Below, one piece after another: positions 39,964 to 48,824 of a stretch of 53,334 bases of DNA. Made by a program: the position numbers and the translations under genes. Every line of letters begins with the position of its first letter. Position 1 is the stretch's first letter. Source of the stretch: Thermoprotei archaeon. Its GTDB lineage: Archaea > Thermoproteota > Methanomethylicia > Nezhaarchaeales > B40-G2. The stretch covers positions 1 to 53,334 of the forward strand of contig QMSI01000003.1 in assembly GCA_003649615.1 (NCBI GenBank), given 5' to 3'. Below the pieces are notes generated by a model. The model saw nothing but the letters and a program-made list of their open reading frames with translations, did not search any database and was not told the DNA's origin.

Positions 39964-41304
39964 ATGAGCGAGGGGCTGAGGTTATTTAAGATAATGGCCC
40001 CAGGAGTGCTAGCTGGGATTCAAAACGTAGATGCTTGCGCAATTCTATGTCTTTTATCGATTGGAGCTGCATATAGATACTCCTTACTATGGGCTGTTGT
40101 CCTAGGTTTCCTCCTCTACACTTTCATTCTTCAAGTAGCCTCCGAGGTAGCCCTCGTTACAGGGAAGGGATTAGCCGAGAACATGAAGGAGAGGTTTAGT
40201 GAAAAACACGTATCACTTACAGTCTTCACCTCAGTAGCCGCTAACATCTCCCTTATTTCAGCTGAGCTGGCGGGTATGGCAATAGCCTTATCAGCCCTCT
40301 TCAACCTCTCCTTAGTAACGGCAGCTATAGTTTCAGCTTTAATATTATTGGCCGTAGCGTGCACAAGGTCCCTCGATTTGATCGATGAAGTACTAATAGC
40401 GTTAAGCTTAACCTTCATAGCTTACGTCATCCTCGCGTTCGCCGCCAATCCAAACCCCTTAAAGGTCGTAGAGGGGTTCATTAAACCCGCAGCCACCTTC
40501 GATGGAGGCTACTGGATCGCAGTACTGGCAGTCATGGGTATGGCGGTGGGGCCCAATGTCTTGTTCTACGAAGCCAGCGACCTAGCTGAGAAAGGAGTTA
40601 AAGAAAACTCGCTTATACAAGCCATGCTGAGTGCCGTCGTAGGATCACTGATAAGCTTAGCCATATGTATAGCAATAGTGGTGTGTGGAGCCGGTTTAGG
40701 CACGGTTTCTGAAAACATGATTGAAGCTATAGAAGCCTTCAAACAAGTATTTGGCGAAGCCTCCATCTTCCTGTTTTCTCTGGGACTCTTCGCAGGTTCC
40801 TTACTAGCAGCAGTGATAACTCTACATTCCACGGTAGCTCTCCTATCTGAAACCTATGGGTGGAGAGGGGTCGGGCCTAAGAAAGATAATAAGGTATGGC
40901 CTATATGGGTGGCAGTCATAACCATAGCAAGCGTGCTACCACTAATATTGATCACCAAACCCGTCAAGGTGGCGATAGTGTCTTCTGTACTCTCAAGCTT
41001 AGCCACCGTACCTCCATTCGTGCTCCTAGCTAAGCTATGCTGCGACTCTAGGATCATGAAAGGCTTTGAAATTAAGGGTTACATGAAGGTAGTCGCGTGG
41101 TTGATAGTAGCCTTCTTTTCCATCATCAATTTAGGAGGATTACTCTTGGTACTTTACGATAGACCTATCTTAGGCTATGTAACCCTACCTTTAGACCTTC
41201 TCGTCCTCTTGGTCGGAGCCTCCGCAATCCCCTTGGTTTTGAAGGGATTAAGCCTTATGAAGGAGGGTTATCGTAAATGTGAAGGGGGAAGCTTTGAGTA
41301 TTAA
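39964..41304 (+). CDS. Divergent NRAMP-family metal transporter
   Basis: A 446-residue membrane protein with about eleven hydrophobic segments. It matches NRAMP proteins in layout (LeuT-like inverted repeats). TM1 reads LAGIQNVDACAI where classical NRAMP has DPxxN, and TM6 reads MAVGPNVLF where the metal-binding MPH is expected; both metal-binding motifs are altered. This fits the NRAMP-related group whose substrate may be other than Mn2+/Fe2+. Translation begins directly after a hairpin that overlaps the SD. Confidence 0.8.
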   Translation: MSEGLRLFKIMAPGVLAGIQNVDACAILCLLSIGAAYRYSLLWAVVLGFLLYTFILQVASEVALVTGKGLAENMKERFSEKHVSLTVFTSVAANISLISAELAGMAIALSALFNLSLVTAAIVSALILLAVACTRSLDLIDEVLIALSLTFIAYVILAFAANPNPLKVVEGFIKPAATFDGGYWIAVLAVMGMAVGPNVLFYEASDLAEKGVKENSLIQAMLSAVVGSLISLAICIAIVVCGAGLGTVSENMIEAIEAFKQVFGEASIFLFSLGLFAGSLLAAVITLHSTVALLSETYGWRGVGPKKDNKVWPIWVAVITIASVLPLILITKPVKVAIVSSVLSSLATVPPFVLLAKLCCDSRIMKGFEIKGYMKVVAWLIVAFFSIINLGGLLLVLYDRPILGYVTLPLDLLVLLVGASAIPLVLKGLSLMKEGYRKCEGGSFEY

Positions 41305-42055
41305 AGTAGGTTGCTGTGGATGGGCGATTAAAGGTGGAATGGAGGCTTATTTTAAGACCTTTAAACTCATAGAAATACAAAGCACTTTCTACAAGCTACC
41401 TAACCCCTCTACGGCAGAAGGTTGGAGAACTAAGGCTCCTTTAGACTTCGAGTTTACGTTGAAAAGCTGGCAAGCTATTACTCATCCAACCTCAAGCCCC
41501 ACGTGGAAGAAAGCAGGAATAAAAATACCTCCAGAAAAAGCAGATAGGTATGGACTTTTAAAGCCTACAGAGGAAAACTTTGAGGCTTGGAACAAAACCA
41601 TGGAAATAGCCAAGGCACTAAAAGCCAAGATAATGGTTATCCAATGTCCTCCTTCGCTTGATGCCTCTCATGAAAACCTGAGAAATATGCGCGACTTTCT
41701 ATCCTCCATAGATAGGAAGGAGATGAAATTAGCCATAGAATTTAGACATGAAAGCTGGACCCCTGAAAGGATAAGTCAAGTATGCTCGGAGTATGATTTA
41801 ATTCACATAGTAGACCCCTTCAGGGCCCAAACTGTGACGAAAGAGAGAGAAATCATTTACTACAGGCTTCACGGTTTGGGTAAACGAATGTACGTCTATG
41901 ATTATAACGATGAAGAACACCTGAGATTATATGAGGACTGGGTTAAGCCATACCACGAAGAAGGAAAGGAGATATACGTATTGTTTAACAATACATCCAT
42001 GGCTGAAGACGCAAACAGGTTCCAAGAAATAGTGAGGGAAAAACTATCTAAATAA
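41294..42055 (+). CDS. DUF72-family protein
   Basis: A DUF72 protein of about 253 residues. It begins IKVGCCGWAIKGG and continues with EIQSTFYKLPNP, DFEFTLKSWQAITHP, and a barrel-like core containing EFRHESW and YYRLHG, the family's defining positions. TIM-barrel fold; no activity is established. The TTG at 41294 with GGGGGAA five bases upstream is preferable to the GTG at 41279, which lies inside the transporter gene. It partly overlaps the transporter and is probably co-transcribed. Confidence 0.9.
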   Translation: MSIKVGCCGWAIKGGMEAYFKTFKLIEIQSTFYKLPNPSTAEGWRTKAPLDFEFTLKSWQAITHPTSSPTWKKAGIKIPPEKADRYGLLKPTEENFEAWNKTMEIAKALKAKIMVIQCPPSLDASHENLRNMRDFLSSIDRKEMKLAIEFRHESWTPERISQVCSEYDLIHIVDPFRAQTVTKEREIIYYRLHGLGKRMYVYDYNDEEHLRLYEDWVKPYHEEGKEIYVLFNNTSMAEDANRFQEIVREKLSK

Positions 42056-42066
42056 AGATCTAAAGA

Positions 42067-43728
42067 TTAATCAAACTCCGACTTTTCTCCTTCTTCCTCT
42101 CCACCGGTCTTGCTGGGCGTTTCGCTTGCCTTAGTCTCAGTCTTAGCTGCAGCTATGATGTCGTCTATTCTTAGTATCATAGAGGCTGCTTCGGTAGCTG
42201 ATTTAATAGCCATACCCTTAACATTCTGAGGCTCTATAACACCCAAGCCATACATGTCAGCTGGTTTACCAGAGAACACGTCTACGCCTATGGTCTCATT
42301 ACCTGCTTTTTCGTGAAGCGCTCTTAGCTCCATTATCATGTCAAGCGGGTCCAAGCCTGCATTCTCAGCCAGCGTTTTAGGAATAATCTCTAAGGCATTA
42401 GCAAACGCTTCAATAGCTAGTTGTTCCTTACCTCCAACGGTAGGTGCAAATTCACGAAGCCTTCTCGCTAACTCCATCTCAATCGATCCACCGCCAGTCA
42501 CAATCTTACCACATTCGATGGCATCGGACACTGTCGACAGAGCATCGGTTAAAGCTCGTTCAGCCTCGTCGATAAACTTCTCTAGGCCACCCCTTATTAA
42601 TATGGCTACAGCTCTTGGATTCTTACAACCCTCCACGAAAATCATCTTCTCATCAGCAATCTTACGCTCCTCCACCAGCTCAGCCTCACCAAGATCACTG
42701 GGCGAAAGATCCTCGATGTTAGTTACTATTCTGCCTCCAGTAGCTCTTGCCAGTTTCTCCATGTCCGACTTCTTGACTCTCCTAGCCGCTAGGATACCTT
42801 CTTTAGCTAAGAAGTGTTGAGCCACGTCATCTATGCCTTTCTGGCAAAACACTACGTTGGCGCCAGAAGCCTTAATCTTATCCACCATGTTCTTTAACAT
42901 GCGCTCTTCTTCCTCTAGGAAAGCTTTCATTTGTTCAGGGCTCGAGATTCTGATCTCCGCATCCATCTCTGTCTTTTCTATTTCGAGTGGACAGTCCAGA
43001 AGGGCGATCTTGGCCTTCTCGACCTTCCTGGGCATGCCGGAGTGGACCACTTCCTTGTCGATAATGACGCCGTTGATCAACTTGGATTCGGCTAAGCTGG
43101 CACCTTGACGCTTGATCAGCTGTATGTAATCAGTGTCGGCAATTACCTTATCATCTCGCTTCTCCGCGACCTGCATGACTGCCTTGACAGCCATGTCAGC
43201 TAGCATTTCCTTAGAGCCCGCCACGGTCTTAGCCGCCATGGATGTCATGGCTATCTTACGCAAGGTCTCCTTGTCATCCATAGACACAGGCTTGGCCAGC
43301 TCATCCAACACCTTGTTACAGAAGTCTAGGGCTTTACTGTATCCGCTTATGATCACGGTGGGATGTATGTTTTTAGCCATCAACTCTTCAGCTTTCTTTA
43401 ACAACTCTCCTGCAAGAACCACGCTAGTAGTGGTGCCGTCGCCGACTTCATCGTCCTGGGCTTTAGCTACCTCCACCATCATCTTAGCAGCTGGATGCTG
43501 AACCTCTATTTCATCGAGTATTGTAGCACCATCATTAGTAACAGTTACGTCTCCTAGGCTATCGACCAGCATCTTATCCATGCCTCGAGGGCCTAACGTC
43601 GATCTAACGGCCTCCGCTATGGCTTTAGCCGCGGCAATGTTAGCCCGCTGCGCTTCCCTCCCCACGGTTCTAGTAGAGCCTTCCTTTAAGATGAGGACAG
43701 GTACTCCACCTAGCTGAGCAATCGCCAT
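42067..43728 (-). CDS. thsA: Thermosome subunit (group II chaperonin) A
   Basis: A 553-residue group II chaperonin (from ATG 43728, with the SD AGGGGTGG upstream; an in-frame GTG at 43758 is less likely). ATP-site motifs are [27 protein letters not shown] and GDGTTS. The lid and apical domain contain the protrusion [20 protein letters not shown]. The C-terminal tail is charged (EEGEKSEFD), with no GGM repeats. Subunits form two stacked rings, probably with the second paralogue. Confidence 0.97.
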   Translation of the reverse strand: MAIAQLGGVPVLILKEGSTRTVGREAQRANIAAAKAIAEAVRSTLGPRGMDKMLVDSLGDVTVTNDGATILDEIEVQHPAAKMMVEVAKAQDDEVGDGTTTSVVLAGELLKKAEELMAKNIHPTVIISGYSKALDFCNKVLDELAKPVSMDDKETLRKIAMTSMAAKTVAGSKEMLADMAVKAVMQVAEKRDDKVIADTDYIQLIKRQGASLAESKLINGVIIDKEVVHSGMPRKVEKAKIALLDCPLEIEKTEMDAEIRISSPEQMKAFLEEEERMLKNMVDKIKASGANVVFCQKGIDDVAQHFLAKEGILAARRVKKSDMEKLARATGGRIVTNIEDLSPSDLGEAELVEERKIADEKMIFVEGCKNPRAVAILIRGGLEKFIDEAERALTDALSTVSDAIECGKIVTGGGSIEMELARRLREFAPTVGGKEQLAIEAFANALEIIPKTLAENAGLDPLDMIMELRALHEKAGNETIGVDVFSGKPADMYGLGVIEPQNVKGMAIKSATEAASMILRIDDIIAAAKTETKASETPSKTGGEEEGEKSEFD

Positions 43729-43755
43729 AGAACCACCCCTTGTTTTCAGAGGGCA

Positions 43756-43773
43756 CAATAAGTCGCTTCTATA
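43756..43773 (-). promoter_or_regulatory. Promoter element of thermosome A
   Basis: The minus strand reads TATAGAAGCGACTTATTG, preceded by AAAAATATA. It lies 28 bases upstream of the ATG at 43728. The same block with a one-base insertion is found upstream of thermosome B. Confidence 0.65.
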
Positions 43774-43875
43774 TATATTTTTCTACATGAAAAAGAGGTC
43801 TTCTACCTCTTCCTCTAAGTACTTGGATGAAGGACATTTTGAGAATATGTGGACGGGAAAAATTATGTTGATATC

Positions 43876-45507
43876 TTAAAATTCGCTAAACCTAGGGCCT
43901 CCCTCTTTCTTTTCCTTCTCCTCTTTCTTTAGAGCAGAAGCAGCGATAACGTCGTCTATCTTCAGTATCATTAATGCAGCCTCTGTCGCGGATTTAACTA
44001 CCTGCTTCTTTACAAGCGTCGGTTCAATGACGTTGAGTTCATACATATCAGCGACCTTGCCCTCTTTTACATTAATTCCTGCGCTGAAAAACCCTTTTTC
44101 ATGTTCAGCCCTCAGCTTGACCATGATGTCTATAGGGTCTAGGCCTGAGTTCTCAGCTAATATGCTGGGTATGGCTTCTAGGGCCTCAGCGAACTTCAAT
44201 GCCGCCAGTTGTTCACGTCCAGCTAGCGACCTAGCCCAATCCTTCAATCTAAGCGCTAACTCTACTTCAACAGCTCCTCCTCCAGCAACTATCTTAGGTT
44301 CTTGGACTACGTTTCGGACTACGCAGAGAGCGTCATGCATTGAGCGCTCAGCTTCTTTGATCATCATATCGCTGCTGCCTCTGACAAGGATGGACAAGGC
44401 TCTTGGATTCTTACAACCCTCCACGAAAATCATCTTCTCATCAGCAATCTTACGCTCCTCCACCAGCTCAGCCTCACCAAGATCACTGGGCTTAAGGTCA
44501 TCTATGCTAGTCACTGTTCTACCACCTGTAGCCTTAGCTAGCTTCTCCATGTCAGAGTGCTTGATCCTCCTAGCTGCCAAGATACCCTTCTTGGCTAGGA
44601 AATGTTGAGCTGCATCATCGATACCCTTCTCACATAACACTACGTTAGCGCCGACTGAAGCTATCTTATCTACCATGTTCTTGAGCATCTTTATCTCTTC
44701 ATCTAGGAAGGCTTTCATTTGTTCAGGGCTGGTTATCCTGATCTTAGCGGTCATCTCTGTCTTTTCTATTTCGAGTGGACATTCTAGGAGGGCGATCTTG
44801 GCCTTCTCGACCCTCTTAGGCATGCCTGGATGAACAACTTCCTTGTCGATGACTAAACCTCTTATTAGCTGGGTTTCAGTTAGCGATTCTCCTCGCTTCT
44901 TCTCCACTTTTACATCGTCAACGTCGACCACATACTTGCCGTCTACCTCCCTCGCTACCTGGAGAACTGCTTCAACGCTAAGCTCAGCAAGTAATTCTTT
45001 AGCTGAAGCTACCGCGGCTTTCCCTGAGAGCGTAGTCAGGGCGCACTTCTTCAATATTTCTTTATCAAGAGGGTTAACCGGCTTAGAGATTTCGTCGAGA
45101 AGTTCTAGAGCCTTGTTCATGGCCTTCCTATAACCGTCCATTATGACAGTAGCATGGACATCTTGCTCGAGAAGCTCCTCCGCATTCTTCAATAGCTCAC
45201 CTGTTAAGACCACAGCAGTAGTGGTGCCGTCGCCGACCTCGCTGTCCTGGGCTTTAGCTACCTCCACCATCATCTTAGCAGCTGGATGCTGAATATCCAT
45301 CTCCTTGAGTATGGTAGCACCATCGTTAGTTATAGTCACGTCGCCAAAACTGCTTACGAGCATCTTATCCATACCCATGGGACCGAGCGAGGACTTAACG
45401 GCCTCTGCTATTACCTTAACAGCCATGATGTTAGCTCTCTGCGCGTCTCTGCCAACCGTTCTGGATGTGCCTTCTTTTAGTAGAAGTACAGGTACTGCCT
45501 GCGACAT
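43876..45507 (-). CDS. thsB: Thermosome subunit (group II chaperonin) B
   Basis: A 543-residue paralogue of the neighbouring subunit. It carries [33 protein letters not shown] and [20 protein letters not shown]. The tail is GGPRFSEF. A stretch at 44399-44491 is identical, base for base, to 42611-42703 in the other gene, evidence of gene conversion. An SD (AGAGGTG) and a shared promoter block precede the ATG. It has its own promoter; the spacer between the two genes is about 117 bases. Confidence 0.97.
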   Translation of the reverse strand: MSQAVPVLLLKEGTSRTVGRDAQRANIMAVKVIAEAVKSSLGPMGMDKMLVSSFGDVTITNDGATILKEMDIQHPAAKMMVEVAKAQDSEVGDGTTTAVVLTGELLKNAEELLEQDVHATVIMDGYRKAMNKALELLDEISKPVNPLDKEILKKCALTTLSGKAAVASAKELLAELSVEAVLQVAREVDGKYVVDVDDVKVEKKRGESLTETQLIRGLVIDKEVVHPGMPKRVEKAKIALLECPLEIEKTEMTAKIRITSPEQMKAFLDEEIKMLKNMVDKIASVGANVVLCEKGIDDAAQHFLAKKGILAARRIKHSDMEKLAKATGGRTVTSIDDLKPSDLGEAELVEERKIADEKMIFVEGCKNPRALSILVRGSSDMMIKEAERSMHDALCVVRNVVQEPKIVAGGGAVEVELALRLKDWARSLAGREQLAALKFAEALEAIPSILAENSGLDPIDIMVKLRAEHEKGFFSAGINVKEGKVADMYELNVIEPTLVKKQVVKSATEAALMILKIDDVIAASALKKEEKEKKEGGPRFSEF

Positions 45508-45536
45508 AGCATAACACCTCTAGGTTCAGCGAAGCT

Positions 45537-45555
45537 CAATAAGAGCGCTTCTATA
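45537..45555 (-). promoter_or_regulatory. Promoter element of thermosome B
   Basis: The minus strand reads TATAGAAGCGCTCTTATTG, preceded by AAAAATTTT. It lies 30 bases upstream of the ATG. It differs from the thermosome A element only by the bases between GAAGCG and CTTATTG. Confidence 0.65.
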
Positions 45556-45571
45556 AAAATTTTTCTTGAAG

Positions 45572-46927
45572 TTATCTCAACAACTTTTCCTCATACTCTT
45601 TAAGGTAAGCCATTGACTGCTTGACGTCGACGAACAACTTCTTTGCTTGCTCCACGTCTACAGCAGTCACCTTGCTTCTTCCTGAGCGTTTCGCTATTTC
45701 AAATGATGGTGAAAGCAGTTGTACCGCATATCTTAAAGAGTTCTCTACCCCTACTTTTATTAAGACGGATAAGGCATCTTCCTCCAAGTCTACTCCTTCC
45801 TCTGCTGCCCTTATCTTAAGGATCTCCTTCACTTCGTCGGCAGTATATTCGCGCGTAGTAATTATCAGGAGCCTATCAAGCAGGTCCAGCGGTATACCGT
45901 GAGGAGAAACTATGTCTGTCCCTCTGACCTTCGTTACCCCTCGGTTAGTGGCTAATATTATTACCGGAGCAAGTTCTCCCTCCATAGCTCTTCCTAGGAA
46001 GGAGAAAGCCTCGATATCGAGGGCAGAAACCTCATCTATGAAGAGAACTCCAGGTATAACTTCAGCTCTTCCTTCATCTACCCATCTCTTCACAGTTTCA
46101 TCGACCTCCTGCCTCACTTCAGGCGGTATCTCGCGTTCTTCTCTTCCACCAAAAAGCAAGGTGAAAACGCTGCCACGTCGAGCGTGCATCTCATCTAAAT
46201 CGTGAAGAGTCACGGTATGTACGAACTCTCTCTCCTTAGCTATAGGCCCTTGAGGTAAAGGTATCCTAGGTGAGGCCTCGATGTCATAACGCGCCTCTGC
46301 AGGGGCCTCAATACACTTACCTAGCTTAGTGACCCTTCCCGTCTCAGCGTCTATCCATATTACATCGCCTTTTGAAACTCCTCTTGCTATAAGTTCTTGA
46401 GCCACCGCCTCGTCCACGTTGAAGCTCCTCTCATCAACGTTCGTCTTCAGCTTTATCTTAGCTCCAATGGGTATCTGCTGGTAGGGGTTGTAAGGGTGGC
46501 GGCCTGCCTTAATCTCAAGCTCGGTTATCATTCCTTCATAGATCTTCCTGACCTCTTTTATCCTAACCCCTATGGCCTTTCTCATCGCTTGCATAAGTAC
46601 CTCGGTCTTCTTAACCTCAGCCGAGTATACTTCAGAGGCAGTTATCATCATGAAAGGCACGTCTTCACCCAGCTCCTTAGCTATCGCTGACGCCAACGCT
46701 GTCTTACCAGTACCTGGAGGACCAGCTAGTAGAACAGCTCTACCCGCCATCTTTCCTTCCCTGACCATGCTGACGATGACGCCTGCAGCTTCCCTAGCTT
46801 CAACCTGTCCGACCATGCCCGCAGCTATGGGTAAGGCTTTACCGTCCTTAAGCCCAAGCCCCTTAATATGGCTGTGAGCACCCACTCTCTCGAACCTTCT
46901 GACCTCTACCACTCTGCTCAGGACCAC
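45572..46927 (-). CDS. TIP49/RuvB-like AAA+ ATPase
   Basis: A 451-residue protein of the TIP49 (RuvBL1/2) family, AAA+ motors that in eukaryotes work in chromatin remodelling and complex assembly. Opening GAHSHIKGLGL and MVGQVEAREAAGVIVSMV are signature blocks. Walker A is LLAGPPGTGKTALA, the insert domain carries IKLKTNVDERSFNVD, Walker B is GVLFIDEVSALD and the sensor region ILATNRGVTKVRGTD. It is a single gene, not the two-subunit eukaryotic form. In archaea its partners are unknown. Confidence 0.95.
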   Translation of the reverse strand: MVLSRVVEVRRFERVGAHSHIKGLGLKDGKALPIAAGMVGQVEAREAAGVIVSMVREGKMAGRAVLLAGPPGTGKTALASAIAKELGEDVPFMMITASEVYSAEVKKTEVLMQAMRKAIGVRIKEVRKIYEGMITELEIKAGRHPYNPYQQIPIGAKIKLKTNVDERSFNVDEAVAQELIARGVSKGDVIWIDAETGRVTKLGKCIEAPAEARYDIEASPRIPLPQGPIAKEREFVHTVTLHDLDEMHARRGSVFTLLFGGREEREIPPEVRQEVDETVKRWVDEGRAEVIPGVLFIDEVSALDIEAFSFLGRAMEGELAPVIILATNRGVTKVRGTDIVSPHGIPLDLLDRLLIITTREYTADEVKEILKIRAAEEGVDLEEDALSVLIKVGVENSLRYAVQLLSPSFEIAKRSGRSKVTAVDVEQAKKLFVDVKQSMAYLKEYEEKLLR

Positions 46928-46968
46928 TCACCCCCGGTAGCCTCCATAAGAGAGGAGACGCATAAAGA

Positions 46969-47709
46969 CTACTCTGAAAAAGAAAGTATCGCCTCCATTA
47001 ACTCTTTAAGGGAGTTAACCTCAGCATCAGGGTTTATGATAGGCTCCTGGACCTTCTCTTTCCTCTTAATCCACACCGTTCTCATACCAATAGACTTAGC
47101 TCCATATATATCGGCCCACAGGTCATCACCAACGAAAACCGCCTCCTTAGACGTAAGGCCAAGTAGGCGTAGAGCTTCATTGAAGATAGCTGGGTGGGGT
47201 TTACGCCAACCTACCGAGGCGGAAGTGACAAGAAATTCGAAGAAATGCATTAAGCCGAGCCTCCTTAAGGTCTCCTCCGCCATCCAGTGGACGCTCACGT
47301 TAGACACCACAGCCATCCTATAGCCTAGCTCCATGAGCTTCTCCAGGGCTTCAAGGACATCGTCGTAGACATAGCGTAGATTCACTATAGCTTCGCAGTG
47401 AGCTCTAAGAGCTTCCTTTACTAAAGAGTCGTCAGGCTTAAGCCCTGCATCCTCTAAGTCTCGACGCATCCAGATCTCTCCTAAAACCTCCTTCAAAGTC
47501 TTCTTTCGAAGCTCAGTGAAGAAAGCCCTGTTTCTAAGCCTAACCTCAGCTAATCGCTTAGCGTCTACCCTAAAGCCTAGCTCTCTTAATTTTGAGGCCA
47601 CAGCGAGGATGGAGGCCTTAAATGCTTCGTAGGTGTCAGACCCTCCCGCTAAGGTATTACCCAGGTCGAAGAGCACTGCTTTAATTTCAAGGGGCCTCTT
47701 CGATCCCAT
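46969..47709 (-). CDS. HAD-superfamily hydrolase
   Basis: A 246-residue HAD hydrolase. Motif I is VLFDLGNTLAGG (nucleophilic D), a helical cap follows, motif II is MAVVSNVS, and motif III/IV is KPHPAIFNEALRLLGL with VFVGDDLWADIYGAKSIGM. Such proteins dephosphorylate small metabolites; substrate is not predictable. It is divergent from the EndoIII-like gene, with a 97-base spacer carrying a palindrome. Confidence 0.93.
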   Translation of the reverse strand: MGSKRPLEIKAVLFDLGNTLAGGSDTYEAFKASILAVASKLRELGFRVDAKRLAEVRLRNRAFFTELRKKTLKEVLGEIWMRRDLEDAGLKPDDSLVKEALRAHCEAIVNLRYVYDDVLEALEKLMELGYRMAVVSNVSVHWMAEETLRRLGLMHFFEFLVTSASVGWRKPHPAIFNEALRLLGLTSKEAVFVGDDLWADIYGAKSIGMRTVWIKRKEKVQEPIINPDAEVNSLKELMEAILSFSE

Positions 47710-47765
47710 GCGAAGACTCCCACCGCTTAAGCGTCGACCTTTTCGAGCTCACTCATCAGAGGCCC

Positions 47766-47780
47766 CCTAAAGGCTTTAGG
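47766..47780. repeat. Perfect 7-bp palindrome in a divergent spacer
   Basis: CCTAAAG (47766-47772), one central G, CTTTAGG (47774-47780). It lies 57 bases from the HAD start and 27 bases from the start codon at 47807, within the region expected to hold the promoters. Likely binding site for a dimeric regulator; no factor is identified. Confidence 0.5.
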
Positions 47781-47806
47781 GAAAGCCTGAGATAAATTTC
47801 TCGGAC

Positions 47807-48772
47807 TTGAAGCTAAATCAAGGTCTCATCGAGGCTTTAGGGAACTACCTTATTAAACTCAGCCTTAAACAGATCCCACTCGATACACAGTATCTTCCTC
47901 GCCAAGCTAGCCCTGAAGCTTTGGCAAACTACCTTATCTTCATGGTTTCCATAGACCATAGAACCGGCAGAGGGTTCAAGGCCAAGATGGAAGGCCGGTT
48001 CTATAAGGGTTCAGACCTCCTCTGGAAGCTCGGTGAAATTAAGTGGAGGAAGCAGCCTTCCTTCTTCACCACCACCGAGATGCTTAAGATTAACATGGGA
48101 GAGGTAGTTTCCTGGCTTACAGCCCCTTTCTCAGGTAAGGTTGTTAAAAAACCTGGGCTTAGAGCCCTGCTCCTGAGAGATACCGCCAAGTGGTTAATGA
48201 AGCTCTTCAAAGGAGAAGCTTTCAAGCTCATCGAGGCTGCGCAGGGAAGCTGCATGAGGCTAGTGGAGCTCTTGAGGCCATTCAAAGCTTTTAGCGACCC
48301 TGTGGCCAAGAAACCCTACCTCCTGATCAAGTTCCTAGAGAGAGGAGGGCTCTTCCAGGTAGAAGATCCTGAAAATCTACACGTCCCTGTAGACAACCAT
48401 TTGACTAGGCTAGCTTTAAGGATAGGGCTCATAGAACTATCGAGGAGTGACCTTGAAACTTTAAGGAGTGGGAAGGTGGACTTATCGTTCGACGTAATGC
48501 TTAGGATGCAGACCCGCTCCGCCTTTAAACGGGTAGCCGACATAGCAGAGGTCAAACCCTCCATCCTCGACGACCTTCTATGGTTAACGGGTAGGACTAT
48601 ATGCTTAAGGCAAGGAGCTGCCTGCGTTCATAAACATAAAAGTCCGCGCAAGCTTCAGGCCTTAGTGAAAGGTAAGTGGCATCGCTGTCCTTTCGAGGAA
48701 GTCTGTGAAGGATTACATGACCCGGCGAAGAGAACATTAAAGGAGCCTGAAGTAACTACATGGTGGTACTAA
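47807..48772 (+). CDS. EndoIII-like HhH-GPD-related protein with split Fe-S cysteine motif
   Basis: A 321-residue protein with no clear named family. Residues 193-207 read VPVDNHLTRLALRIG, which matches the EndoIII/MutY block VDTHVxRLxxRLGL that carries the catalytic Asp (D196 here). Residues 258-300 read LWLTGRTICLRQGAAC, then RCPFEEVC: cysteines 266, 273, 294 and 300 with spacing C-x6-C-x20-C-x5-C, the EndoIII Fe-S spacing with an 18-residue insertion in the middle. The usual helix-hairpin-helix with catalytic Lys is not visible. TTG start at 47807 without a convincing SD. Confidence 0.6.
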   Translation: MKLNQGLIEALGNYLIKLSLKQIPLDTQYLPRQASPEALANYLIFMVSIDHRTGRGFKAKMEGRFYKGSDLLWKLGEIKWRKQPSFFTTTEMLKINMGEVVSWLTAPFSGKVVKKPGLRALLLRDTAKWLMKLFKGEAFKLIEAAQGSCMRLVELLRPFKAFSDPVAKKPYLLIKFLERGGLFQVEDPENLHVPVDNHLTRLALRIGLIELSRSDLETLRSGKVDLSFDVMLRMQTRSAFKRVADIAEVKPSILDDLLWLTGRTICLRQGAACVHKHKSPRKLQALVKGKWHRCPFEEVCEGLHDPAKRTLKEPEVTTWWY

Positions 48773-48824
48773 GGAGCTAAGCTTTTTCAAAAGCCTAAGC
48801 TTAAGCTTAACGGAGGGTTGAGCT

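Noticed and set aside
42338-45514. Long plus-strand open frames opposite the two thermosome genes (up to 193 codons)
   Set aside because: They lie antisense to strongly conserved chaperonin genes, use poor codons and give low-complexity Ser/Leu/Ala-rich proteins, typical of shadow frames.
46868-47323. Plus-strand open frame of 151 codons opposite the HAD and TIP49 genes
   Set aside because: It spans the spacer of two well-supported minus-strand genes and matches nothing; the HAD and TIP49 motifs fix the coding strand.
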